In this document: piece after piece, positions 35,745-44,392 of the stretch
Layout of the letters: every line of letters starts with the position of its first letter
Numbering within the stretch: the stretch's first letter is position 1
NCBI GenBank assembly: GCA_963808165.1
Contig: CAWEET010000001.1
Span: 372,001 to 436,000, forward strand
DNA length: 64,000 nt
Source: Thiosocius sp963808165
Lineage (GTDB): Bacteria > Pseudomonadota > Gammaproteobacteria > Chromatiales > Chromatiaceae
Direction of reading: 5' to 3'
The notes under the pieces: model-generated
Databases searched by the model: none
What the model saw: the letters and a program-made list of their open reading frames with translations, nothing else
What the model was told of the DNA's origin: nothing
Position numbers and translations under genes: made by a program

Positions 35745-36329
35745 TCACCCGGGTTGGTTACCCTGATGGTCGCTGCTGGTTCTACGCTGCAGCCACTCGG
35801 TAATTCGCGGCAACTCGTGCGCCAGTCGCTCAAAGCGGTGACTGCCGCCGGACACCACAATCACATTCTTGCCGGCGTAGAAATCTGCCGCCTGCCGGTA
35901 GTCGAGGACCTCATCGCCCTTCTGTAACAGCACCAGGTAGTGCTCCTCGGGCGTCAGGTGTCTTCGTTGCAGTCGGCTCAGGGCCGCGAGGCAGTCCGGT
36001 TCGACGAAGAATGGTGCGTCATCGCACCAGCGCCTTTGCGGACCCAGATAGTCGGCCAGCAATTCGTGCGGCCTGATCACTGGATTGATCAAGATGGTAG
36101 GCCGCGGCATGATCGCATTCAGCGCGGTCGCATAGAAACCCCCGAGCGACGATCCGATCAGTGCGCTTATCGGATGGCGTTGCAGCATGCCGCATAGGTG
36201 GTCGATCGCCCTATCCGGGTCAAACGGCAGGTCTGGGGCAAGGAGCTGGCTCACGCCGAAGTGCCGGCGCAGTGCCAGCGACTTTTCGCCCCAGCCGCAG
36301 CTGCCGAAGCCGTGTATGAAAAGGATCAC
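35745..36329 (-). CDS. YqiA/YcfP-type alpha/beta-hydrolase esterase
   Basis: The 194-aa single-domain esterase begins ILFIHGFGSCGWGEKS. It has a nucleophile elbow GSSLGG (ALIGSSLGGFYATAL), an acid-bearing loop LLQKGDEVLDYRQA and the catalytic His in SGGSHRFERLAHEL. This fits the YqiA family of small cytosolic esterases. The start is a GTG that overlaps the moeB stop (GTGA), so translation is coupled; a longer reading in this frame runs antisense-like through moeB and is not real. Confidence 0.87.
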   Translation of the reverse strand: MILFIHGFGSCGWGEKSLALRRHFGVSQLLAPDLPFDPDRAIDHLCGMLQRHPISALIGSSLGGFYATALNAIMPRPTILINPVIRPHELLADYLGPQRRWCDDAPFFVEPDCLAALSRLQRRHLTPEEHYLVLLQKGDEVLDYRQAADFYAGKNVIVVSGGSHRFERLAHELPRITEWLQRRTSSDHQGNQPG

Positions 36330-37078
36330 GTGGCCACCTGCCGTGAGCACACAGGACACGCCGGATCGGGCCGCAGGCGCAGCTCCCGCCATTGCATGCG
36401 CAGCGCATCGAGCATCAATAGGCGGCCGGCGAGCGGCTGGCCGACCGAGCACAGCAGCTTGATCGCCTCCAGCGCCTGCACAGCGCCGATGATGCCAACC
36501 AGCGGCGCGATCACCCCATTCTCGCTGCAGCGCAGTTCTTCCTCGCCTTCCTCCGTGTACAGGCAGCGGTAGCAGGGCCCGCCTGGCTGACCGGTGAATA
36601 CGGTCACCTGGCCATCCCATCGGATAGCCGCACCCGAGACCAGCGGCGTCCGCTGTTGGTGGCAGACCCGGTTCAGCGCGAAGCGGGTGGCGAAGTTGTC
36701 GCTGCAATCGAGCACCAGGTCGGCGTTTTGCACGGCATCCCGCAGCGCATCGCCCTGCAGCCGGGTATCGTGCACGAGCAGTTGCGTTGTCGGATTGAGC
36801 GCCTGCAGGCCGAGTTTCGCAGAAAGACTCTTCTGCAGCCCGATATTCTGGGTGCTGTGCAGCACCTGGCGCTGCAGATTGCTGAGGTCGACGCGGTCGT
36901 CATCGACCAGCTCGAGCGTGCCGACGCCGGCGGCTGCCAGATACATGGCCACCGGCGAGCCGAGCCCGCCGAGACCGATCACCAGCGCACGCGCGGCCTG
37001 CAGGCGTCGTTGACCCTCGATGCCAAATTCCGGCAGCATGATCTGGCGGCTGTAGCGCAACAGTTCGGCGTCGTCCAT
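36326..37078 (-). CDS. moeB: Molybdopterin-synthase adenylyltransferase MoeB (or ThiF)
   Basis: This E1-like enzyme adenylates the C-terminal glycine of a ubiquitin-like sulfur carrier (MoaD or ThiS). The 250-aa product starts MDDAELLRYSRQIMLPEFG. It has the ATP-binding motif VIGLGGLGSPVAMYLAAAG, VDLSNLQRQVLHS and two zinc CxxC pairs (CYRC and CPVC). MoeB and ThiF cannot be told apart from sequence alone; the length and CxxC pairs slightly favour MoeB. It lies between a gene of unknown function and the coupled esterase. Confidence 0.9.
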   Translation of the reverse strand: MDDAELLRYSRQIMLPEFGIEGQRRLQAARALVIGLGGLGSPVAMYLAAAGVGTLELVDDDRVDLSNLQRQVLHSTQNIGLQKSLSAKLGLQALNPTTQLLVHDTRLQGDALRDAVQNADLVLDCSDNFATRFALNRVCHQQRTPLVSGAAIRWDGQVTVFTGQPGGPCYRCLYTEEGEEELRCSENGVIAPLVGIIGAVQALEAIKLLCSVGQPLAGRLLMLDALRMQWRELRLRPDPACPVCSRQVAT

Positions 37079-37144
37079 TCGGTAGACCGAAAGGGGTTGA
37101 TGATAGGGGTTCAGGCGTCGCCCGGCACCGGCCGGGTGCACGGG

Positions 37145-37555
37145 CTAGAGGTAGCGCCGCCAATAGTCTGGCCGGTCGTCCTGGCAGCCGTGCTGCCGAT
37201 TGCGATATCGGTTGACGAAGACCTTTTGGGTGCAGTTGGCCTCGCCCTTGGCGCATCCCAGGTTGGCCCGCTGGGTCTCTTCGGTGTAGTGGTGAAGCGC
37301 GCGCCGGATCTTGTACACCAGGCGGTTGTCGAGATGAAAGCCATTTTGTTCCAGCAGCGCCTCGATGTCCGCCAGGCAGACAGCCAGCAGCTGATAGTGG
37401 ATCTCCAGCGCCCCGGCGTCGACCACCTCCACGTGCTCGACGCCGTCGATTTCGATCAACAACGCAGCCGCCGAACCCGCCTGATCGGGGTCCGGATGCA
37501 GGGTACAGAAAACGATCTCGCGTTTTTTGTAAAGACTGTCGCCGGGCGTCTCCAT
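37145..37555 (-). CDS. Conserved-looking protein of unknown function with ferredoxin-like N-terminus
   Basis: The 136-aa protein has no assignment. Residues about 10-90 look like a beta-alpha-beta fold of the heavy-metal-associated type (VEHVEVVDAGALEIHYQLL, then DIEALLEQNGFHLDNRL) but without the CxxC. The C-terminal third is basic and contains three cysteines (LGCAKGEANCTQKVF and QHGCQDD), ending in DYWRRYL. It lies between prmC and moeB on the same strand, so a link to sulfur-carrier or translation-factor metabolism is possible but unproven. The ATG at 37555 was preferred to a TTG at 37591. Confidence 0.65.
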   Translation of the reverse strand: METPGDSLYKKREIVFCTLHPDPDQAGSAAALLIEIDGVEHVEVVDAGALEIHYQLLAVCLADIEALLEQNGFHLDNRLVYKIRRALHHYTEETQRANLGCAKGEANCTQKVFVNRYRNRQHGCQDDRPDYWRRYL

Positions 37556-37603
37556 GGCGCCAATGCTGTGCCCAAAGACCTTGCCGGTCAAGGGGGTTAA
37601 CCC

Positions 37604-38464
37604 TCAGGGGCCGGTCGTTGCTGCGGGCGGGCTCTGCCCGCCCGACAGGCGATCGTTGCCGGCAAGGTCGCGACGCCGTCCAATCTGCACGAAGCCCTGC
37701 CGGCGCAACAGTTCCGCCACGGCCGACGCCTGGTCCCAGCCGTGCTCGAGCCATAGCCAGCCGCCCGGCTTGAGATGGGCAGGCGCGGAAGCGACGATGC
37801 GCCGGATGTCGTCCAGTCCGTCCGGCCCCGATATCAGCGCGCCAGCCGGCTCGAAGCGCACGTCGCCACGCTCCAGATGCGGGTCGCCGCTGGCCACGTA
37901 CGGCGGGTTGCAGACGATCAGGTCGAACGCCGGAAGCGCGTCCGATGTATCGAACCAGTCGCCGAGCAGGAAACACAGCTTGTGCAGCCCGAGCCGCGCG
38001 GCGTTGCGCCGAGCGACATCGAGCGCCGCGGCGGATCGGTCGGTCGCGGTGATGCGCCATGCCGTGCGCTCGCTGGCAAGCGCCAGCGCGATGGCGCCGC
38101 TGCCGGTCCCGAGGTCGAGCACCCGGGCGTCGTCAGGCAGCCGGAGTTGCAGCGCGGTCTCGACCAGGTGCTCGGTCTCGGGTCGCGGGATCAGGGTTTC
38201 CGGGCCGACCGTCAGGCGCAGTGACCAAAACTCACGCTCGCCGGTCAGATGGCTGATCGGGTGGCCAAGCGCGCGTCGCCCAACCATTTCCCGGAACCGC
38301 GCGGCCGTCGATGCCTCGGGTACATGCTCGGGCCAGGCGTACAACCAGCTGCGGTCTCGTTCGAGGGCATGGGCGAGCAGGATCTGAGCCTCCATCAGGG
38401 GTTCGTCCGATGCGCCCGCCATCTCCTGGGCCGCGTCTTCGAGCAGCTCATGCACGCTGCTCAT
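37604..38464 (-). CDS. prmC: Release factor glutamine methyltransferase PrmC
   Basis: This methylates the GGQ glutamine of RF1 and RF2. The 286-aa form from the ATG at 38464 has the N-terminal RF-binding helices, RPETEHLVETALQL, SAM motif VLDLGTGSGAIALALAS and the catalytic NPPY in VCNPPYVASGDPH. Other in-frame starts (TTG at 38482) add six residues and overlap the prfA stop. It follows its substrate gene prfA directly, as usual. Confidence 0.95.
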   Translation of the reverse strand: MSSVHELLEDAAQEMAGASDEPLMEAQILLAHALERDRSWLYAWPEHVPEASTAARFREMVGRRALGHPISHLTGEREFWSLRLTVGPETLIPRPETEHLVETALQLRLPDDARVLDLGTGSGAIALALASERTAWRITATDRSAAALDVARRNAARLGLHKLCFLLGDWFDTSDALPAFDLIVCNPPYVASGDPHLERGDVRFEPAGALISGPDGLDDIRRIVASAPAHLKPGGWLWLEHGWDQASAVAELLRRQGFVQIGRRRDLAGNDRLSGGQSPPAATTGP

Positions 38465-38478
38465 GCGGTGCGCGCCAT

Positions 38479-39558
38479 TCAATCCGCCCCGAGGGCGGCC
38501 AGCTGTTCCGCCTGGTACTCCTGCAGCAGCGGATCGACGACCTGGTCGAGTGCCCCCGCCATGATCTCATCGAGCTTATACAAGGTCAGATTGACACGGT
38601 GGTCGGTCAGGCGGTTCTGCGGGAAATTGTAAGTACGAATGCGCTCGGAACGATCGCCGCTACCGACCTGCAAACGCCGGTCTTCCGCTCGCGTCGCGGC
38701 GGCGCTGTCGCGCGCGGCCGCCAGCAGCCGTGCCTGCAGCAGGGACATCGCGCGCGCCTTGTTCTTGTGCTGTGAGCGCTCGTCCTGGCACTCGACCACC
38801 ACGCCGGTCGGCAAGTGGGTGATCCGCACCGCCGAATCGGTCGTATTGACGTGTTGGCCGCCGGCCCCGGAGGAACGGAAGGTGTCGATGCGCAGGTCGC
38901 CGGGATTGATGTCGAATTGGTCCATCACGTCGGCCTCGGGCAGGATTGCAACCGTGCAGGCGGATGTGTGGATGCGGCCTTGTGATTCGGTCTCCGGCAC
39001 CCGTTGTACTCGATGGGCGCCGGATTCGAACTTCAGTCGCGAGAATACGTCCTTGCCGACGATGCGCACGATCACTTCCTTGTAGCCGCCGTGTTCGCCG
39101 AGGCTCTGACTGACCGTCTCGGTCTTCCAGCGCCTCAGTTCGGCGTAGCGCAGGTACATGCGCAGCAGATCGCCGGCGAACAGCGCGGCCTCGGCTCCGC
39201 CGGTGCCGGCGCGAAGCTCCAGGTAGACGTTGCGTTCGTCGTTCGGGTCGCGAGGCAGCAGCAGGCGCTGCAACTCCGGCCCGAGCTCGTTGAGGATCTG
39301 GCGCGCTTCGCGGCAGGCGTCCTCGGCCAATTCGGCCATTTCCGGGTCGGCCATCATCTCCTCCGCCCCGTGCAGTTCGGTCTCGGCGTCCACGTAACGC
39401 CGATAGCACAGACTCAGCGGTTCCACCTGGGCGTACTCGCGGCTCAGATCGCGAAAACGCCCTGCATCGCCCTGCACCTCGGGATCGGCCAACAGTGCCA
39501 TGAGCTCCTGAAAGCGTTCGCTGATGTGTTCGAGCTTGTTGCGGAGACTGGGTTTCAT
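38479..39558 (-). CDS. prfA: Peptide chain release factor 1
   Basis: RF1 recognises UAA and UAG and triggers peptide release. The 359-aa protein has the N-terminal helical domain, the codon-recognition region HRVQRVPETESQGRIHTSA, the catalytic GGQ in FRSSGAGGQHVNTTDSAV and the C-terminal RIRTYNFPQNRLTDHRVNLT. It lies between hemA and prmC, in the classic hemA-prfA-prmC order. Confidence 0.97.
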   Translation of the reverse strand: MKPSLRNKLEHISERFQELMALLADPEVQGDAGRFRDLSREYAQVEPLSLCYRRYVDAETELHGAEEMMADPEMAELAEDACREARQILNELGPELQRLLLPRDPNDERNVYLELRAGTGGAEAALFAGDLLRMYLRYAELRRWKTETVSQSLGEHGGYKEVIVRIVGKDVFSRLKFESGAHRVQRVPETESQGRIHTSACTVAILPEADVMDQFDINPGDLRIDTFRSSGAGGQHVNTTDSAVRITHLPTGVVVECQDERSQHKNKARAMSLLQARLLAAARDSAAATRAEDRRLQVGSGDRSERIRTYNFPQNRLTDHRVNLTLYKLDEIMAGALDQVVDPLLQEYQAEQLAALGAD

Positions 39559-39660
39559 CTGGGGCGGCCATCGCCGGGCAGTGGGTTGATCGGGTCGGTC
39601 AGGGCCGCATGCCGCTACCGCTCACAGCGCGAAGCGTCAGCCAGGGCCTGCTAACAGGCC

Positions 39661-40932
39661 CTATTCGTTGCCCGATCGGCCATGGCCGAGCTGAAACAGC
39701 GCGTTGGCCGCCTCGAGCAGTTCATGCTGCCCGTTGCTGCCGGCCTCGCGCAACTGAGTGCTGGGCGCATGAAGCAGTTTGTTGGTCAGGGTCTGCGCCA
39801 GGAAGTTCAGGACATCTTCGGCTGGCTTGCCGGATTCGAGCATGCGCAGTGCCTTGGTCAGCACCTCATCACGGATCTGTCCGGCCTGGCGCCGATAGTC
39901 CTGGATCAGGCCGACGGCATCCAGTGAACGCATCCAGGCGAGGAATTCGTCAACCTGGAAGGTGACGATCTCACGCGCCTGTTCGGCGGCATCCTGGCGC
40001 GAGCGCAGATTGCCCTGAATCACCTCGTCCAGGTCATCGACCGTGTACAGGTAGACGTCCTCGAGATCGGCGACCTCGGCCTCTATGTCGCGCGGCACGG
40101 CTATGTCGACCATGAAGACCGGGCGATGCCGGCGCCGCTTCAGCGCACTCTCGACCGTTCCCTTGCCGAGTACGGGTACCGGGCTGGCCGTCGAGGCGAT
40201 CACGATGTCTGCTTCTGGCAGATGCGCCGGGATCTCGGTGAGACTGATGGCATACGCATCGAACTGCCGCGCCAACTCCTGCGCCCGTGAGATCGTGCGG
40301 TTGGCGACGATGACCCGTCCGATGCCGTTCTGCACCAGGTGGCGTGCCGCCAACTCGATCGTCTCGCCGGCGCCGATCAGCATCGCTGATTGCTCGGACA
40401 GGTCGGCAAAAATCTGCCGCGCCAGGCTGACTGCAGCGAACGCCACCGAAACCGGGCTGTCGCCGATCGCGGTATCGGTCCTCACCTGTTTGGCCGTGCC
40501 GAAAGCATGCTGGAAAAGACGTGTGAGAAGCTTGCCGGTTCGTCCGGCATCGCTCGCGGTCTGGAAGGCGGTCTTCACCTGGCCGAGAATCTGTGGCTCG
40601 CCGAGAATGAGCGAGTCGAGGCCGCTGGCGACGCACAGCAGGTGCTCGATCACGTCGCGACTTTCCCGGGTGTACAGGTAGGGCGCGATGTCCTCCACCG
40701 CAAGGCCATGGAACCCGGCCAGCCAGTCGCGAGTCGATTCCATGGCATCGTCTTCGGCGTGACAGTAGACCTCGGTACGGTTGCAGGTCGACAGGATGAC
40801 CGCCTCGTGCACCCCGGGCTGTTCGGTCAAACTGCGCAGCGCGCCGACGATGATATCCGGGCCGAACGTCACGCGTTCGCGGATGCTTATCGGGGCCGTC
40901 GTGTGGTTGAGTCCGATGACGAGCAGGGGCAT
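39661..40932 (-). CDS. hemA: Glutamyl-tRNA reductase
   Basis: This NADPH-dependent enzyme converts Glu-tRNA to glutamate-1-semialdehyde, the first committed step of tetrapyrrole synthesis. The 423-aa product starts MPLLVIGLNHTTAPISIRE. The catalytic Cys lies in ILSTCNRTEVYCHAE, the NADPH site in AMLIGAGETIELAARHL, and a C-terminal dimerisation domain follows. It is divergent from the TPR lipoprotein gene, and the spacer (40933-41076) must hold both promoters. Confidence 0.96.
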   Translation of the reverse strand: MPLLVIGLNHTTAPISIRERVTFGPDIIVGALRSLTEQPGVHEAVILSTCNRTEVYCHAEDDAMESTRDWLAGFHGLAVEDIAPYLYTRESRDVIEHLLCVASGLDSLILGEPQILGQVKTAFQTASDAGRTGKLLTRLFQHAFGTAKQVRTDTAIGDSPVSVAFAAVSLARQIFADLSEQSAMLIGAGETIELAARHLVQNGIGRVIVANRTISRAQELARQFDAYAISLTEIPAHLPEADIVIASTASPVPVLGKGTVESALKRRRHRPVFMVDIAVPRDIEAEVADLEDVYLYTVDDLDEVIQGNLRSRQDAAEQAREIVTFQVDEFLAWMRSLDAVGLIQDYRRQAGQIRDEVLTKALRMLESGKPAEDVLNFLAQTLTNKLLHAPSTQLREAGSNGQHELLEAANALFQLGHGRSGNE

Positions 40933-41076
40933 TTGAACCGGGGTTGCAGATGGGGGTATACGGAAATTTTGAGATATCAAGGGGTTGAATGCAAGCCCGA
41001 GCCTTGCGGGCACGAGCGCATCGGGGGTCGGCGGTGGACGTTTGCGCGTGAACCCTGATCCGTTAATCTACATGCC

Positions 41077-42822
41077 GTGAACAATTTGATAATTAGCCTG
41101 GGATTGGTGTCTTTGCTTGCCGCCCAGGGCTGTCAGAGCATTAAGCAAAAACAGGAACTGACGGCGGACGGGCAGGCCCCGCCAACCGAGGTGGTCCTGC
41201 CGTTCCCCGAGCCGGAACCGATCCAGCGCGAGCTGGACGAGGACCTCGTTTACAGTTACCTGGTCGGCGAGATCGGGGCTCACCGCGGTGATCTGCGAAC
41301 CGCCCAAACGCACTATATGCATGCGGCCATCCTCGGCCAGGACGCCTATGCTGCCGAACGGGCAACCCGCATCGCCCTGCACCTGCAGGACTATCAGGGT
41401 GGCTTGGCCGCAGCACGCCGTTGGGTCGAACTGGCACCGAACGACATGACGGCGCGACAACTGGCCGCGGTGCTGTTCTTGCGCAATCAGCAGCCGGACG
41501 CGGCTGCAGAGCAGCTCGATGCGTTGGTCAAGATCGCCGATGCGCGCGAGCTCGACGGTTTTCTGCAGGCGGCCGGGGCGCTGAGCGTGGAAAGCGACCG
41601 GGCAGGAGCGGAGCAGTTGATGCTTGGCCTGCACGAGCGTCACCCGAACGACGTCCGTTCTCTGTATGCGTTGGCGGTGCTCGAGGCGGCGCATCGTCGC
41701 TTCACCGAGGCCGAGGCGCGCCTGCGGCAGGTCGTCGAGCTCGAGCCCGACTGGGAACAGCCACGCGTGCTGTTGGCGCGGGTTCTGGTTGCGCAGAACC
41801 GCCGGGACGAGGCGTTGGCCTTCCTAGAGGCCAGTGTGCGGCGCCAGGCGGACAGCGCCCTGCTGCGTACGACTTACGCGCGCATGCTGGTCGACGCGTC
41901 CGACTATCAGGGTGCGCTGGAGCAGTTCCGCAAACTGAGCCGCTTGCAGCCGGACGACACCGAGCTGGTCTTCGGATATGCGATGCTGGCCACGCAGCAG
42001 GAGCGTTGGGACGAGGCGCGACCGATCTGGCAGAACCTGCGCGGGAATCCGGATCGGCGCGACGAGGCCAGCTACTACCTGGCGCAGATCGAGGAGCAAG
42101 AAGGCAACGACGAGCTTGCGATCGGTCTGTTTCGCACTGTCCAGGGCAGCGAACTCAAAGTCGACGCATTGATGCGCATGGCTCAGATTTTGGCCCGCAC
42201 CGGGCGGCTGGAAGAGGCGCGCGAGGCCCTGCAGCAGGCACGTATAGCCAACCCGGGGCGCGCCGCCGACCTGTACATCGGGGAGACGCAGATCGTCCAG
42301 GAATACGGCGATCGCGACGCCGCCCTGGCGCTGTATGCAACCGCCCTGGCGGCCTACCCGGACAACCGGGATCTGCTCTACAACCGGGCTTTGTATGTGG
42401 TCGAATTGGGTGATTTCGCCTGGATGGAACGCGATCTCCAGCGCCTCCTCGAGGAGGACCCGGACAACGTCGATGCGCTGAACGCTCTGGGCTACACGCT
42501 TGCCGACCGCAACGAGCGGCTGGATGAGGCCTTTGCGCTGGTCTCACGGGCACTCAAGCTACGCCCGGACAGCCCCGCTATCCTCGACAGCATGGGCTGG
42601 GTGCTGTACCGCCAGGGGGATCTGGAACGTGCCGCCACTTACCTGCGGCGCGCGCTGCAGCTCAATCAGGACGACGAGATTGCGGCACACCTGGGTGAGG
42701 TGCTGTGGGTAAGCGGTCAGCGCGCCGATGCCCAGGCGGTGTGGCGCGAGGCCCTTTCGCACAGGCCCGACAGCGATAAGATCCGTGAAGTGCTGGAGAG
42801 GCTGCAGGCCGAGTTGAAATGA
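41077..42822 (+). CDS. Envelope TPR-repeat protein (putative lipoprotein)
   Basis: The 581-aa tetratricopeptide-repeat protein has a hydrophobic leader (LIISLGLVSLLAAQGC) with a lipobox-like Cys near residue 19, although the -2 residue Q is atypical. At least ten TPR units run from about residue 60 to the end; ALNALGYTLADRNERLDEAF and LDSMGWVLYRQGDLERA are clear. In Pseudomonas the equivalent gene lies between hemA and lolB. Here lolB is absent and the stop overlaps ispE (ATGA). It starts at GTG. Likely an outer-membrane scaffold; precise role unknown. Confidence 0.85.
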   Translation: MNNLIISLGLVSLLAAQGCQSIKQKQELTADGQAPPTEVVLPFPEPEPIQRELDEDLVYSYLVGEIGAHRGDLRTAQTHYMHAAILGQDAYAAERATRIALHLQDYQGGLAAARRWVELAPNDMTARQLAAVLFLRNQQPDAAAEQLDALVKIADARELDGFLQAAGALSVESDRAGAEQLMLGLHERHPNDVRSLYALAVLEAAHRRFTEAEARLRQVVELEPDWEQPRVLLARVLVAQNRRDEALAFLEASVRRQADSALLRTTYARMLVDASDYQGALEQFRKLSRLQPDDTELVFGYAMLATQQERWDEARPIWQNLRGNPDRRDEASYYLAQIEEQEGNDELAIGLFRTVQGSELKVDALMRMAQILARTGRLEEAREALQQARIANPGRAADLYIGETQIVQEYGDRDAALALYATALAAYPDNRDLLYNRALYVVELGDFAWMERDLQRLLEEDPDNVDALNALGYTLADRNERLDEAFALVSRALKLRPDSPAILDSMGWVLYRQGDLERAATYLRRALQLNQDDEIAAHLGEVLWVSGQRADAQAVWREALSHRPDSDKIREVLERLQAELK

Positions 42823-43658
42823 CCCGCTCGGGCACCTGGCCGGCGCCGGCCAAGCTGAATTTGATGCTGCGCGTGGTCGGGCAGCGTCCGGATGGCTACC
42901 ATCTCTTGCAGAGCGTGTTTCAGTTCATTGATCTCTGCGATGAACTGACCTTCGATATCCGGGCCGATGGGCTGGTACGCAGGATCGGGCCGGTACCCGG
43001 GGTGGATCAGGACGACGATCTGGTCGTTCGCGCCGCGCGACTGCTGCAACGGGCGACAGGTACGCCGCTCGGTGCGGATATCCGGCTCGAGAAACAAATC
43101 CCCATCGGCGGTGGGCTCGGCGGCGGCAGTTCGGACGCGGCGACGACACTGCTTGTCCTGAACCGCTTATGGAATTGTGGTCTGGATCAGGCCGAGCTGA
43201 TATGTCTAGGTCTGCAGTTGGGTGCCGACGTGCCTATCTTCATCCATGGCCGGGCCGCGTGGGCTGAAGGTGTCGGTGAACAACTGCACGATATGGTGCC
43301 GCCGACCCCGGTTTACCTGGTGCTCGCCCCCGCGGTCCACGTCGACACCGGCCGGGTGTTCCAAGACCCGGAATTGACAAGGAATTCCCCCAGAATCACA
43401 ATACGCGACTTTCTTGCCGGCGAGCAGCGCAACGATTGCCTCCCGGTGGTCAGGCGGCGGTATCCCTTGGTTGCTCAAGTCTTTGACTGGCTTGATGAAA
43501 GAGCGGACGCCAGGCTGACCGGAACCGGCGCCTGCCTGTTTGCGGCCTGCGCCGACCGCGCCGAGGCGAGCGCATTGCTCAGCCAGCGGCCGCCGGGCGT
43601 GAACGGATTCCTGGCGCAGGGGATGAACCGCTCGCCGTTGTACGAGTTAACGGCCTGA
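42819..43658 (+). CDS. ispE: 4-diphosphocytidyl-2-C-methyl-D-erythritol kinase
   Basis: This GHMP kinase of the MEP isoprenoid pathway has 279 aa. It starts WPAPAKLNLMLRVVGQRPDGYH and carries the phosphate-binding loop IPIGGGLGGGSSDAATTL, the third motif DARLTGTGACLFAAC and a mid-region LGADVPIFIHGRAAWAEG. Coupled to the TPR gene upstream by a 4-bp overlap, it is followed by tRNA-Gln 21 bp after the stop. Confidence 0.95.
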   Translation: MTRSGTWPAPAKLNLMLRVVGQRPDGYHLLQSVFQFIDLCDELTFDIRADGLVRRIGPVPGVDQDDDLVVRAARLLQRATGTPLGADIRLEKQIPIGGGLGGGSSDAATTLLVLNRLWNCGLDQAELICLGLQLGADVPIFIHGRAAWAEGVGEQLHDMVPPTPVYLVLAPAVHVDTGRVFQDPELTRNSPRITIRDFLAGEQRNDCLPVVRRRYPLVAQVFDWLDERADARLTGTGACLFAACADRAEASALLSQRPPGVNGFLAQGMNRSPLYELTA

Positions 43659-43679
43659 GAGCGGGTATACAGAAGATTT

Positions 43680-43755
43680 TGGGGCGTGGCCAAGCGGTTA
43701 AGGCACCGGACTTTGACTCCGGCACTCGTAGGTTCGAATCCTACCGCCCCAGCCA
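43680..43755 (+). tRNA. tRNA-Gln (anticodon TTG)
   Basis: The cloverleaf is complete. Acceptor TGGGGCG (43680-43686) pairs with CGCCCCA (43745-43751), followed by G and an encoded CCA. The anticodon arm CCGGA-ctTTGac-TCCGG gives Gln, and the T arm GTAGG-TTCGAAT-CCTAC is perfect. Its position between ispE and prs matches Pseudomonas. The last 19 nt are copied three more times downstream in the 160-bp array. Confidence 0.97.
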
Positions 43756-44310
43756 TATTGAGACGGCTGCGAAGCAGCCGCGCGGCGCAGTTTGCGGGCG
43801 GTGGGATGAGGACCGAGCAGGTTCGACGGAGGCGCGATGCGCCGGAGAACGTCGCGCACAGCGCGGCGGCCCGGAGGGCGAGGGCGCAGCCCGAGTAATC
43901 CTACCGCCCCAGCCATATTGAGACGGCTGCGAAGCAGCCGCGCGGCACACTTTGCGGGCGGTGGGATGAGGACCGAGCAGGTTCGACGGAGGCGCGATGC
44001 GCCGGAGAACGTCGCGCACAGCGCGGCGGCCCGGAGGGCGAGGGCGCAGCCCGAGTAATCCTACCGCCCCAGCCATATTGAGACGGCTGCGAAGCAGCCG
44101 CGCGGCGCAGTTTGCGGGCGGTGGGATGAGGACCGAGCAGGTTCGACGGAGGCGCGATGCGCCAGAGAACGTCGCGCACAGCGCGGCGGCCCGGAGGGCG
44201 AGGGCGCAGCCCGAGTAATCCTACCGCCCCAGCCATATTGAGACGGCTGCGAAGCAGTCGCGTACCGCAGTATGCCGGCGGTGGGATCAGAGCCGAGCAG
44301 GATCTAGTTT
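43737..44310 (+). repeat. 160-bp tandem array beginning with the tRNA-Gln 3' end (rtT-like)
   Basis: Units begin at 43737, 43897, 44057 and 44217, an exact 160-bp period. The first three are complete and differ at only a few bases; the fourth diverges after about 90 bp. Each unit starts with AATCCTACCGCCCCAGCCA, the terminal 19 nt of tRNA-Gln with CCA. The first 19 nt of unit 1 are the tRNA itself. Inside are short perfect hairpins (CGGCTGC-GAA-GCAGCCG; GGCGC-GAT-GCGCC) separated by purine-rich GGA/GAA joints. The array fills the 637-bp gap before prs and would be co-transcribed with the tRNA. E. coli tyrT has the same layout (178-bp units with the tRNA's last 19 bp). Confidence 0.9.
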
Positions 44311-44392
44311 GGCCAGGCTTCGAGCCAGTGCCTAAAAACTGCGGATCAGGCTGAAAGCCGGCCGATTTCGCCGGTAGTGACGGGAGTCCACA

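Noticed and set aside
43737..44310. CRISPR array
   Set aside because: The whole 160-bp unit is repeated with no unique spacers, and no cas genes are in the window.
43837..44354. Arg-rich small proteins encoded in the tRNA-Gln repeats
   Set aside because: The frames exist only because each repeat lacks stops; they have no ribosome-binding site and run through tRNA-derived sequence. I keep only the note that E. coli rtT was claimed to encode a basic peptide.
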